In this document: positions 1 through 6,825 of the stretch, piece by piece
Layout: each line of letters begins with the position of its first letter
Numbering within the stretch: the stretch's first letter is position 1
Assembly (NCBI GenBank): GCA_938045315.1
Contig: CALINM010000061.1
Coordinates: 1 to 8,047 of the forward strand
From: an uncultured bacterium
Lineage (GTDB): Bacteria; CALINM01
Reading direction: 5' to 3'
DNA: 8,047 nt
Translations under genes and position numbers: made by a program
The notes under the pieces: generated by a model
The model's input: only the letters and a program-made list of their open reading frames with translations
Told to the model about the DNA's origin: nothing
The model's database searches: none

Positions 1-49
1 TAAAAAAAAACCTAAAATTTAAAATTCAGAAAAAATAAAGGGGTTTAAT

Positions 50-883
50 ATGGCCATAATTACTATATCAAGACCCTATGGTTCAGGGGGCACTCTTTTT
101 GCTCAGGAACTTGCAAAGAGAATTAATTACTCATATATAGATAAAAACTACTGCGCTATTGTTGGAGATGAAGTTAAACATTGTTTAGAATATTTTGGGC
201 AAGAAGAAGAAAAAGCCCCCTTACTTGTGGATAGAATTTCAGAGCTCATGAACATGAGAAGTTTTTATAAAGTCAATTTATTTGCCACCATATATAGTCT
301 TGCACTAAAGAACAATGTAATATTTGTAGGTAGAGGTGCCAACATAATACTTCAGGGTATCCCTAATGTTTTAACCCTTCAAATAGTTGGCAATTTAGAG
401 GATAGGGTTAAAGCTATTGCTGAACTTAAAGGAATAAGTTATGAAGAGGCTCTTAATTTAATAGAAAAAATGGATAATGAAAAAAAGAAATTCATACAAT
501 ATTATTTTGATAAAAATATTTTTGATCCCACCCTATATCATTTCGTTATTAATTTGAGCTTTGTGCCAATTAACAATGCCGTTGAGATGGTTACTGACTA
601 TGTTAACAAGTTCTTCAGTGAAGAGGACTTCAAAAAGTCTGAGAAAATTTTAAAAAACAAGCTCATAGAAAAAAAAGCAGAAGCCATCCTTTTTGGACTA
701 AACTTAACTCAAAATACAAAAGCAAACTTTACCATGAAAGATGACGGAACTCTTATAGTCAAAGGTATGGTTACCTCAGAAAAGGAAAAGAAAAAGTTGC
801 TTAAAACTTTAGAAAATATAGAAGGTATCAAAAAGATAGAAGATAATCTCAAAATAGGTATCTTATCGAGATTAATTTATTAA
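50..883 (+). CDS. Cytidylate-kinase-like P-loop protein with C-terminal BON-like domain
   Basis: A 277-residue cytoplasmic protein. Residues 1-185 match the cytidylate kinase-like family (Cytidylate_kin_2 type). The sequence shows an N-terminal SRPYGSGG loop (7-14), GRGANIIL (94-101), a LEDR segment (116-119), a KMDNEKKKF helix (140-148) and DP plus INLS (159-170), all in the family's usual order. As in that family, the loop lacks the canonical Walker A lysine, so phosphoryl transfer to CMP is not certain. Residues about 200-270 look like a BON domain: a helix, a strand pair around DDGTLIVKGMV (231-241), then a helix ending in EGIKKIEDNLKI (258-269). BON domains are usually exported or membrane-associated, so the pairing is odd. 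The start is set by AAGGGG (38-43, AAGGGG then TTTAAT) just before ATG. It is followed after 23 bases by the antiporter gene, probably in one operon. Kinase-like fold is confident; substrate unknown. Confidence 0.85.
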   Translation: MAIITISRPYGSGGTLFAQELAKRINYSYIDKNYCAIVGDEVKHCLEYFGQEEEKAPLLVDRISELMNMRSFYKVNLFATIYSLALKNNVIFVGRGANIILQGIPNVLTLQIVGNLEDRVKAIAELKGISYEEALNLIEKMDNEKKKFIQYYFDKNIFDPTLYHFVINLSFVPINNAVEMVTDYVNKFFSEEDFKKSEKILKNKLIEKKAEAILFGLNLTQNTKANFTMKDDGTLIVKGMVTSEKEKKKLLKTLENIEGIKKIEDNLKIGILSRLIY

Positions 884-906
884 CTTTTTTGGGGGATTTA
901 ATCTTT

Positions 907-2229
907 ATGGGTATTAGATTTTTTCTAAAATTAATTCTTATTGCATTAGTCCCTAATATTTCACTTGCTTCAGGGGGAGTAGAAGAAATTCACTTTCCTT
1001 TATGGAGCTGTATTTTTTTCGTGATTATGCTACTCTCCATAGCTGTTATCCCATTAATTAATGCAGAATGGTGGAGTAAAAGATATGGCTGGATTGCTTT
1101 TATACTTGCTTTACCAGTAGCACTTATTGTTGTTTCAAAAAAGACTTCATTATTAATACACATTATCGGCGAGTACCTCTCATTTATAATACTCTTAGGT
1201 TCTCTTTTCATAATAGCAGGTGGTATAGTCATAAGAATAGGACCTAAAGGCACACCTAAATTAAATGCATTATTGCTTCTTATAGGAGCATTCTTTGCAA
1301 GTTTCATAGGCACTACTGGTGCAAGTATGATTTTGATAAGACCATTAATTAGGGCAAACAGATGGAGAAAAAATGTTATTCACATTTTTATCTTTTTTAT
1401 TTTTATGGTGTCAAACATCGGTGGATTGTTAACCCCCTTGGGTGACCCACCTCTTTTCCTTGGTTTTTTAAAAGGCGTTCCCTTTTTCTGGACTTTTAAG
1501 CTCTTTCCCTTATGGCTATTTTCTACTATAACATTGGTTATCATCTTCTTAGTTTTAGATAACTATTTTTCAAAAAAAGAAGACCCCGATTCTTTTAAGG
1601 AGTCAATACCTACTTATACAAAAAAGTTTGAGATAAAGGGTAAAAGAAATATAATATTTCTATTAATGGTAGTTCTATCTTTTTTCATCCCACCAATTTT
1701 TAGAGAGTTTACAATGCTATCGGCAAGCCTTTTATCCATCTACTTCACACCAATCACTTTAAGAGAAGAAAACTCCTTTACCTACCACCCAATTATAGAA
1801 GTAGCTCTTCTTTTTATAGGTATCTTTATAACTATGATACCAGTTATGAAAATTTTAGAATTAAATGGTAATAAGCTTGGAATAGAAGAACCATGGCAGT
1901 TTTTCTGGATAACAGGTATCCTTTCAAGCTTCCTTGACAATGCACCAACTTATCTTGTTTTTATGGCAACTGCACAAAGTGTTGGAATCGCAAAGGGCAT
2001 TACAACAAATTTAGTTGTTGGTATCCCTGAAATATACCTTAAAGCAATATCAGTTGGGGCTGTATTCATGGGAGCAAACTCATACATTGGTAATGGCCCA
2101 AATTTTATGGTTAAAGCGATATGTGAAGAAAATGACATTAAAATGCCATCATTTTTCGGATATATGTTATGGTCTACTAGCATTTTAATACCCCTTTTTG
2201 TTATAATAACTTTTGTGTTTTTCAAATAA
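907..2229 (+). CDS. Putative Na+/H+ antiporter, CitMHS_2 family
   Basis: A 440-residue polytopic inner-membrane protein of the ion-transporter superfamily branch usually annotated as sodium:proton antiporter or putative citrate transporter. Visible family motifs are GTTGAS (135-140), SNIGGLLTPLGDPPLF (169-184), SFLDNAPTYL (341-350) and MGANSYIGNGPNF (388-400). The two halves resemble the inverted-repeat layout of this superfamily. Residues 1-21 form a signal-peptide-like stretch ending SLA before SGG, which I recall as common in this branch. I chose ATG at 907 because GGGGGA at 891-896 lies ten bases upstream. An in-frame TTG at 889 would sit before that ribosome site and add only six residues. 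It lies 23 bases after the kinase-like gene and 24 bases before the binding-protein-like gene. Transported ion is inferred from family annotation only; citrate or another dicarboxylate cannot be excluded. Confidence 0.87.
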   Translation: MGIRFFLKLILIALVPNISLASGGVEEIHFPLWSCIFFVIMLLSIAVIPLINAEWWSKRYGWIAFILALPVALIVVSKKTSLLIHIIGEYLSFIILLGSLFIIAGGIVIRIGPKGTPKLNALLLLIGAFFASFIGTTGASMILIRPLIRANRWRKNVIHIFIFFIFMVSNIGGLLTPLGDPPLFLGFLKGVPFFWTFKLFPLWLFSTITLVIIFLVLDNYFSKKEDPDSFKESIPTYTKKFEIKGKRNIIFLLMVVLSFFIPPIFREFTMLSASLLSIYFTPITLREENSFTYHPIIEVALLFIGIFITMIPVMKILELNGNKLGIEEPWQFFWITGILSSFLDNAPTYLVFMATAQSVGIAKGITTNLVVGIPEIYLKAISVGAVFMGANSYIGNGPNFMVKAICEENDIKMPSFFGYMLWSTSILIPLFVIITFVFFK

Positions 2230-2253
2230 ATTTTAAGGAGTTAATCAAATAAT

Positions 2254-3300
2254 ATGAAGCGTTTTATTATCATGACCGCAATTTTCTTTGGCTTTTTTCT
2301 AAGTTACCAAATTTTAAGAATAGCAGCTCAAAGAAAATACATGTCACAAATAAGCACTAAAGAGACAAAAGGAAAAACACTGAAAATCTTTTCTCCCGAT
2401 TTTTTCACAGAAAGAAACATATACGAAAGTTTTAAAAAAAGATACGATGTAAATTTAAAATTTACAATTAAAAATACTCCAAAGGATTTTAGAGAGATAA
2501 AAAATGTTGCTGATGTAGTAATTTATCCTTCTTTTCTTTATAAAAATTTTTCAAAGGAAAGCATAATCCCCCTTGACAATAATAAAATTAAAAATGTCGA
2601 AAATTTGATGGACAATTTTATGAACTTTACAAAAAAGAATTATACAGAAAAAGGTAGTATATATGCTATACCCGTAGCTTATTCTCCCTATGCAATATAT
2701 TTTAATTCATCAAAAGTGTCCAAATCTATAAAAGGAAAAGACTTGATTAATAAAAGCTATAAAATTGCAATCGCTGATAGTTATGGTAGTTTGCTTACCC
2801 TTTGTAAAATTTTTAATAAAAAACCAGATACAAATGGCATTGAAGAGATTAGAAAAATTCTAAATCAAAAGCCAGTTATTTTTAATATAGAAAACCCTGC
2901 TATTGGGATGTCAACCCTACAAAAAGAGAAACCAGACGTAATAATAGCACCCTCTTACCTCAAAGGCTTCTTTGAAAGGGAAGCAGGTAGTTTAGAAGCT
3001 GTTTTACCTGAAGAGGGGACATATGCCGATTTATACCTTATATCAATAGTTGAAAATGGTGATTATGAATTAAGTTACATCTTTATAAATCATATTTTCG
3101 ACCCATTAATACATAAAAATTTAACTGATATAATGGGGCTTGGAATAACAAATAAGACCTCTCTTTCATATATTTCTGCGGTTAATTACAACTTTTTAAA
3201 GATGAATTATCCTGATTATTTAGATAAGCTGTATTTATTAAGTTCAGAAGAAGAATATTATAAAACTGAACAACTTTTTAAAGATTTCAAGGGCAATTAA
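2254..3300 (+). CDS. PotD-like periplasmic solute-binding fold, membrane-anchored
   Basis: A 348-residue protein that follows the order of spermidine/putrescine-binding proteins of ABC importers. It has LKIFSPDFF (43-51) where PotD has its first strand, a DVVIYPSF strand (88-94 region), YAIPVAYSPYAIYFN (137-151) matching the PotD YSIPY...IGVN hinge segment, FNIENPAIGMS (210-220), VLPEEGTYADLYLIS (250-264) and a C-terminal YP..E helix region. A hydrophobic segment (4-24) has no lipobox cysteine and no clear cleavage site, so it is probably a periplasm-facing signal anchor. The Trp residues that form the PotD ligand cage appear replaced (APS at 232-234, TYADL at 256-260), so polyamine binding is doubtful. 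No permease or ATPase gene is nearby. AAGGAG (2235-2240) sits 13 bases before ATG, longer than usual. The stop overlaps the convergent gene. Fold assignment is fairly secure; ligand and function unknown. Confidence 0.75.
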   Translation: MKRFIIMTAIFFGFFLSYQILRIAAQRKYMSQISTKETKGKTLKIFSPDFFTERNIYESFKKRYDVNLKFTIKNTPKDFREIKNVADVVIYPSFLYKNFSKESIIPLDNNKIKNVENLMDNFMNFTKKNYTEKGSIYAIPVAYSPYAIYFNSSKVSKSIKGKDLINKSYKIAIADSYGSLLTLCKIFNKKPDTNGIEEIRKILNQKPVIFNIENPAIGMSTLQKEKPDVIIAPSYLKGFFEREAGSLEAVLPEEGTYADLYLISIVENGDYELSYIFINHIFDPLIHKNLTDIMGLGITNKTSLSYISAVNYNFLKMNYPDYLDKLYLLSSEEEYYKTEQLFKDFKGN

Positions 3301-4736
3301 CTTATAAAGTCCAGTTTGAATTTTGATCTAATGAAGCTTTGCAGCGTTTTTACAGCGGAAAGGGCAATTTTAAGCCTATCTACCTCGATATGATTTAGCT
3401 TTTTTATATCAATATAATTTGAAGGAATTTCTCCATTAGCAATCTCTTTTAATTGATTTCTTATTCTTAAATTTATGGCAAAGGTGAAACTTGTCTCGAT
3501 TTCTAATAAATCATTTTCTGGAAATCGATTCATTTTGGCTAATTCTCTAATTTTATCCACCGTCGATCCAGAAACTATACCAGCTTCAAGGGATAAAATT
3601 TTTATCCCCTCAGTTATTGGAAAAATAACTGCCTTTTTAATATCCAGTTTACCCTTGTATTTACCTTCTTTTTCTGTCTTTATATTTCCCAGAAAACCAA
3701 TAGGTGCTGGAAATCTCATAAGATTCTTTGCCATATGAGCTAAAAATAGGCTATTTTCTTGAACTAACCCTTTAATATGATTTTTTAGTTCCCTTTCTAA
3801 AGATTCATCACCATAAATAGTTCGTAAATCAGAAAACATACTATAATTTAAAATATTCTCAGGTGTAGGTGTATTTATCCACTGGGAGAGGGTTTTCTTC
3901 CATTGATTAAGGCTTTTTCTCCATATTTCATTTTTTGCCATAATACCACCTGGACATTCAGGAATACCAATAAAAATTAACGCTGATATGAGCTTTTCAG
4001 AAAAATCTTTAATTTTATCAACATCTGAACTTTCTGCTTTATCTGAGTAAACAACAGCATTGTCTTGATCGGTTTTTAGGGTTTGTTCTTTCCGCCCTTC
4101 GCTTCCTAAAACGAGAAAAGCAAAATTTTGATACAGGTCAAAATAGTTATTTCTTATAATTAATTCGATGCATTTTTTTACAATTACGTCATTTATGTGA
4201 CTTATGAACTTTACAAGTTCTATTGTTTTTATACCTGAAGAAATAAGAAAATTAATAAAGTGTACCGTCTTTTCATTAAGAATCTTTACCTCATCAAGGC
4301 TATTTGCATACTCTAGATCCCTGATAAAATAAAAGGGTGTATTGGTTTGAAATTTTATAATATCTGTATCAGTTAAAATGCCACATATAATCCCCATACT
4401 ATCAACAACTACAAGCCTGTGAATATTATTTTTAGTCATTTTATATATAGCTTCAAAAATATATTCATCTTCCCTAATGGTAGTAACAGGTGAGCTCATA
4501 ATTTCATAGGCTTTAATCTGTTCAGGTGATAGCCCTTTAGAGACTACCTTATTTCTAAAATCTCTGTCTGTTATTATTCCTAACGGCAACTCATTTTCCG
4601 ATATAACTATACCAGAGATATTTTTACTCTGCATTATTAAAGCAATATCTTTAATAGATTGATCAGGAGTTGCTGTATAAACTGCTTTTTTTGCTATCTC
4701 TTTAACTGGTCTAAGCAAAAAACTTGGTTCTTCCAT
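3297..4736 (-). CDS. CBS-pair / DUF294 putative nucleotidyltransferase, regulator-like
   Basis: A 479-residue soluble protein. A CBS pair occupies about residues 10-130, with GIVISENELPLGIITDRDF (42-60) and LVVVDSMGIICGILTDTDI (108-126). The DUF294 nucleotidyltransferase-like domain follows, with GSEGRKEQ (211-218) and TDQDNAVVY (222-230), the GS...D-x-D core seen in GlnD-type enzymes, then CPGG (261-264) and a helical DUF294 C-terminal domain to the end. Many homologues carry an extra N-terminal cyclic-nucleotide-binding domain and run past 600 residues; this one begins directly at the CBS pair. It lies downstream of the DUF4212/symporter pair, a neighbourhood I know from other bacteria, so adenylate sensing or nucleotidylation affecting the symporter is a reasonable inference. 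The start is bounded by an in-frame TAA only nine bases upstream, and no Shine-Dalgarno site precedes it. Its stop overlaps the convergent gene by four bases. Confidence 0.88.
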   Translation of the reverse strand: MEEPSFLLRPVKEIAKKAVYTATPDQSIKDIALIMQSKNISGIVISENELPLGIITDRDFRNKVVSKGLSPEQIKAYEIMSSPVTTIREDEYIFEAIYKMTKNNIHRLVVVDSMGIICGILTDTDIIKFQTNTPFYFIRDLEYANSLDEVKILNEKTVHFINFLISSGIKTIELVKFISHINDVIVKKCIELIIRNNYFDLYQNFAFLVLGSEGRKEQTLKTDQDNAVVYSDKAESSDVDKIKDFSEKLISALIFIGIPECPGGIMAKNEIWRKSLNQWKKTLSQWINTPTPENILNYSMFSDLRTIYGDESLERELKNHIKGLVQENSLFLAHMAKNLMRFPAPIGFLGNIKTEKEGKYKGKLDIKKAVIFPITEGIKILSLEAGIVSGSTVDKIRELAKMNRFPENDLLEIETSFTFAINLRIRNQLKEIANGEIPSNYIDIKKLNHIEVDRLKIALSAVKTLQSFIRSKFKLDFIS

Positions 4737-4744
4737 AGTAAAAA

Positions 4745-4753
4745 ATTATAACA
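4745..4753 (-). promoter_or_regulatory. Extended -10 promoter of the CBS/DUF294 gene
   Basis: Read on the minus strand this is TGTTATAAT, an exact match to the extended -10 form TGnTATAAT. I see no convincing -35 hexamer, which extended -10 promoters can do without. Transcription would begin about 6-9 bases downstream, at A4739 or at A4736, the first base of the ATG. The element lies inside the T-rich tail of the preceding terminator. It is predicted by eye only. Confidence 0.55.
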
Positions 4754-4781
4754 AAAAGGGCGTGCTTATGCACGCCCTTTT
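4754..4781 (-). terminator. Intrinsic terminator after the symporter gene
   Basis: A perfect 12-bp stem, AAAAGGGCGTGC (4754-4765) paired with GCACGCCCTTTT (4770-4781), closed by a TTAT tetraloop. On the minus strand the stem is followed by TTTTTG and then more T-rich sequence, the usual form of a Rho-independent terminator. It begins 5 bases after the symporter stop codon. The stem is symmetric and could also slow plus-strand polymerase, but the T-run beyond it in that direction is short. Confidence 0.9.
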
Positions 4782-4786
4782 CATAA

Positions 4787-6448
4787 TTAATCGTGGGCAT
4801 CCGTAAGCTTTTTTGGATACCTTAAATGGTCAACAAGATCCATAATCTTTTCTGATGGTGGTGGTGTTAAACGAGAAATAATAATACAGCTTAAGAAATT
4901 AAATGCCATACCAAAAAGTCCTGCTCCCTGATCTTTAATTCCGGCGATTGGGGTAATTTTAAAGGGCCAGCCAAATTTAACACCTAAAATATAAAATAGT
5001 GTTATTAACAAACCGCCTATCATACCAATTGCAGCCCCATAAACATTTGTTCTCTTATCAAAAACACCCATAACAATTGCTGGGAAGAATGAAGCTGCTG
5101 CAAGTGAGAACGCCCACGCAACTATCTGGACTATAAAACCAATGTTTCCTGCTGCAACAATACCAGCAATTATAGCAAATACACCTATTAGGGATTTACC
5201 TAAATAAACCCTTGTAGCTTCAGAAGCATTGGGATTAATCATCTTGTAGTATAAGTCATGGGATATAGCAGCTGCAATAACCATGAGGAGACCATCAGCT
5301 GTTGATATAGCAGCAGAGAGACCGCCTGCAGCAACGAGCGCTGAGACTATGTATGGAAGTTGTGCAATTTCTGGCATGGAGAGCACTACTATGTCTCTGT
5401 GCAAATCAAGCTCTTTGAATTGTAAGATACCATCCCCATTGCCACCTAATTCAACTGCATCTTTGATTTTAAGAAGTCCAACCTTACCCCAGGCAGCCAC
5501 CCATTCTGGTAACTGTGCAATTGGTTTTCCAACTACCTCGTGTAGCACAACATATTTCTGAAATGCTGCATAGGCAGGTGCAGTTATATAAAGGGCACCT
5601 ATGAATATCAAAGCCCACCCAGCAGAATACCTTGCATCCCTGACTGAGGGTGTTGTGAAAAACCTCATCATTATATGGGGTAGTCCTGCCGTTCCAATCA
5701 TTAAGACAAGTGTCAGGACCCACATATCAGCCATAGTCATTTTTGTAAAAGGTTCAATATAAATTGGAGTTATATTCAGCTCTCTTTCCTTGGCAACGAT
5801 CTTTTGTAGCAAATCACCATATGCAAGCTGTGGTAACGGATGACCATACATCTTAATGCAGAGAGCTGTTACTGGTATTAAATAACCTATAATAAGAACA
5901 ATATACTGGGCACACTGAGTCCATGTAATACTCTTCATACCACCCATGACTGTTGAAGCAACTACTATTACTATACCTATAGCAATAGCTAACTTCATGG
6001 GTAATCCCATAAGCCTTCCCATAATTATTCCAGCACCAGCAACCTGAGCAACACAATAAGTAAAACTGATAACTACGGCACAGATTATAGCGATTGCTCT
6101 TGCAGTCTGGCTTTCATATCTATCACCTATAAAATCTGGGGCAGTATATTTACCAAACTTTCTTAAATAGGGTGCTAAAACAAGAGCAAGAACAACATAA
6201 CCACCTGTCCAGCCCATAATATATGCCAAACCGTCATAACCTAAAGCAGCTATTGCACCTGCCATAGATATAAATGAAGCTGCACTCATCCAGTCAGCAG
6301 CTACTGCCATACCATTCCAGAAGGGTTTAATTCTCCTACCAGCCACATAAAAATCGTCGGCCCTCTTAGCACGTGTTGAATAAGCAATGTACATAAAGCC
6401 AACAAATACACCAAAAACAACTATATAACCTATTACCTGATTACTCAT
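4787..6448 (-). CDS. Na+/solute symporter large subunit, ActP-like VC_2705 subfamily
   Basis: A 553-residue inner-membrane transporter of the sodium:solute symporter family, closest to cation/acetate symporters that work with a DUF4212 small protein. The sequence shows about 13 hydrophobic segments, the DDFYVAGRRI segment (31-40) after TM1, ADWMSAASFI (51-60), GTAGLPHIMMRFFTTPS (252-268) and GGLSAAISTADGLL (375-388). The last includes the region that forms part of the Na+ site in this family. Residues 335-346 carry an EF-hand-like loop, NGDGILQFKE, between membrane segments. ATG at 6448 is preferred because AAGGAGGTGA (minus strand, 6466-6457) lies eight bases before it. An in-frame GTG at 6460 falls inside that site. 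It is separated by 20 bases from the DUF4212 stop, consistent with co-transcription. The gene is visibly richer in G+C than its neighbours, as expected for a Gly/Ala-rich conserved protein. Acetate or another short carboxylate is the likely substrate; not proven. Confidence 0.93.
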   Translation of the reverse strand: MSNQVIGYIVVFGVFVGFMYIAYSTRAKRADDFYVAGRRIKPFWNGMAVAADWMSAASFISMAGAIAALGYDGLAYIMGWTGGYVVLALVLAPYLRKFGKYTAPDFIGDRYESQTARAIAIICAVVISFTYCVAQVAGAGIIMGRLMGLPMKLAIAIGIVIVVASTVMGGMKSITWTQCAQYIVLIIGYLIPVTALCIKMYGHPLPQLAYGDLLQKIVAKERELNITPIYIEPFTKMTMADMWVLTLVLMIGTAGLPHIMMRFFTTPSVRDARYSAGWALIFIGALYITAPAYAAFQKYVVLHEVVGKPIAQLPEWVAAWGKVGLLKIKDAVELGGNGDGILQFKELDLHRDIVVLSMPEIAQLPYIVSALVAAGGLSAAISTADGLLMVIAAAISHDLYYKMINPNASEATRVYLGKSLIGVFAIIAGIVAAGNIGFIVQIVAWAFSLAAASFFPAIVMGVFDKRTNVYGAAIGMIGGLLITLFYILGVKFGWPFKITPIAGIKDQGAGLFGMAFNFLSCIIISRLTPPPSEKIMDLVDHLRYPKKLTDAHD

Positions 6449-6456
6449 AATTATAA

Positions 6457-6466
6457 TCACCTCCTT
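6457..6466 (-). promoter_or_regulatory. Strong ribosome-binding site of the symporter gene
   Basis: The minus strand reads AAGGAGGTGA, complementary to the 3' end of 16S rRNA over ten bases. It fixes the symporter start at ATG 6448 and excludes the in-frame GTG at 6460, which is part of the site itself. Confidence 0.9.
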
Positions 6467-6468
6467 TT

Positions 6469-6744
6469 TTAATCTTCATAAAAGCCATACTTTTTGTCCA
6501 GATTGTCCATTAACTTTGCATAAACGAAAATTTCAATAATAAACACAATGATCGACAACTGTGCACCAAGATAATATCCAAATGGAAATCCTAAAAACGT
6601 TAATTCGTTAAGCCCTTTTACTACAAGAATGCCACCCAGGGACACAATAAACCAGATAATCAAGAGAATAATAATGTAAGAGACGTTCTTTTTGTGATAC
6701 TCTTCTAATCTTTTTTTAATATCCTCTTTTTCTGCTGATACCAT
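6469..6744 (-). CDS. DUF4212 symporter small subunit
   Basis: A 91-residue membrane protein with a charged N-terminal helix (5-19, EKEDIKKRLEEYHKK) and two membrane segments (about 22-43 and 57-78) separated by a short turn containing GFPFGYYLGAQ (52-62). Length, two-helix layout, the FPFGYY...AQ motif and the gene order directly before an ActP-like symporter all fit the sodium/substrate symporter small subunit family (DUF4212, TIGR03647 type). It probably associates with the large subunit in the inner membrane; its exact role is not established. ATG at 6744 is chosen because AAGGAGGTGA (6758-6749) sits four bases before it. An upstream in-frame GTG at 6780 would place that ribosome site within the coding sequence. 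First gene of the minus-strand operon. Confidence 0.92.
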   Translation of the reverse strand: MVSAEKEDIKKRLEEYHKKNVSYIIILLIIWFIVSLGGILVVKGLNELTFLGFPFGYYLGAQLSIIVFIIEIFVYAKLMDNLDKKYGFYED

Positions 6745-6748
6745 ACTT

Positions 6749-6758
6749 TCACCTCCTT
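6749..6758 (-). promoter_or_regulatory. Strong ribosome-binding site of the DUF4212 gene
   Basis: The minus strand reads AAGGAGGTGA, followed by AAGT and ATG at 6744. The same ten-base site precedes the symporter, suggesting matched high translation of both subunits. It decides the start against the GTG at 6780. Confidence 0.9.
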
Positions 6759-6798
6759 CTTTTTTTAAATTTACACCCACAACCTGGTGTATTTTTTT

Positions 6799-6812
6799 AC
6801 CTCCTACCTCCT
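6799..6812 (-). repeat. Tandem AGGAGGT motifs in the symporter mRNA leader
   Basis: On the minus strand two exact, adjacent copies of AGGAGGT are followed by seven A residues. Each looks like a full Shine-Dalgarno site, yet no ATG, GTG or TTG lies at a normal distance; the nearest, GTG at 6780, is 18 bases beyond. If transcription starts near 6819, the motifs lie within the first twenty bases of the mRNA. They may act as a standby ribosome site or as a 5' stabiliser. Confidence 0.6.
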
Positions 6813-6825
6813 AAATTTTAAATGT

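Noticed and set aside
1-49. Promoter or end of an upstream gene at the left edge
   Set aside because: Only AT-rich sequence and the AAGGGG ribosome site are visible; the TAA at 1-3 could be a stop codon but nothing confirms it.
990-1313. Minus-strand frame opposite the antiporter gene
   Set aside because: Complement of a hydrophobic coding region; no start signal and no protein-like pattern.
3331-3375. Possible terminator for the plus-strand operon around GCAGCG and CAGCGG
   Set aside because: The two GC-rich pieces are direct, not inverted, repeats and cannot form a hairpin.
3475-3738. Plus-strand frame opposite the CBS/DUF294 gene
   Set aside because: Lies fully antisense to the conserved DUF294 C-terminal domain and has no ribosome site.
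5283-5561. Plus-strand frame opposite the symporter
   Set aside because: Antisense to a conserved transporter region, with no ribosome site or recognisable protein features.
5853-6056. Cys-rich minus-strand frame of 67 codons
   Set aside because: It is an alternative frame inside the well-supported symporter gene; the Cys-rich look comes from reading Gly/Ala codons out of frame.
6778-6780. GTG start for the DUF4212 gene, giving 103 residues
   Set aside because: The strong AAGGAGGTGA site would fall inside the coding sequence; it is placed to serve ATG 6744.
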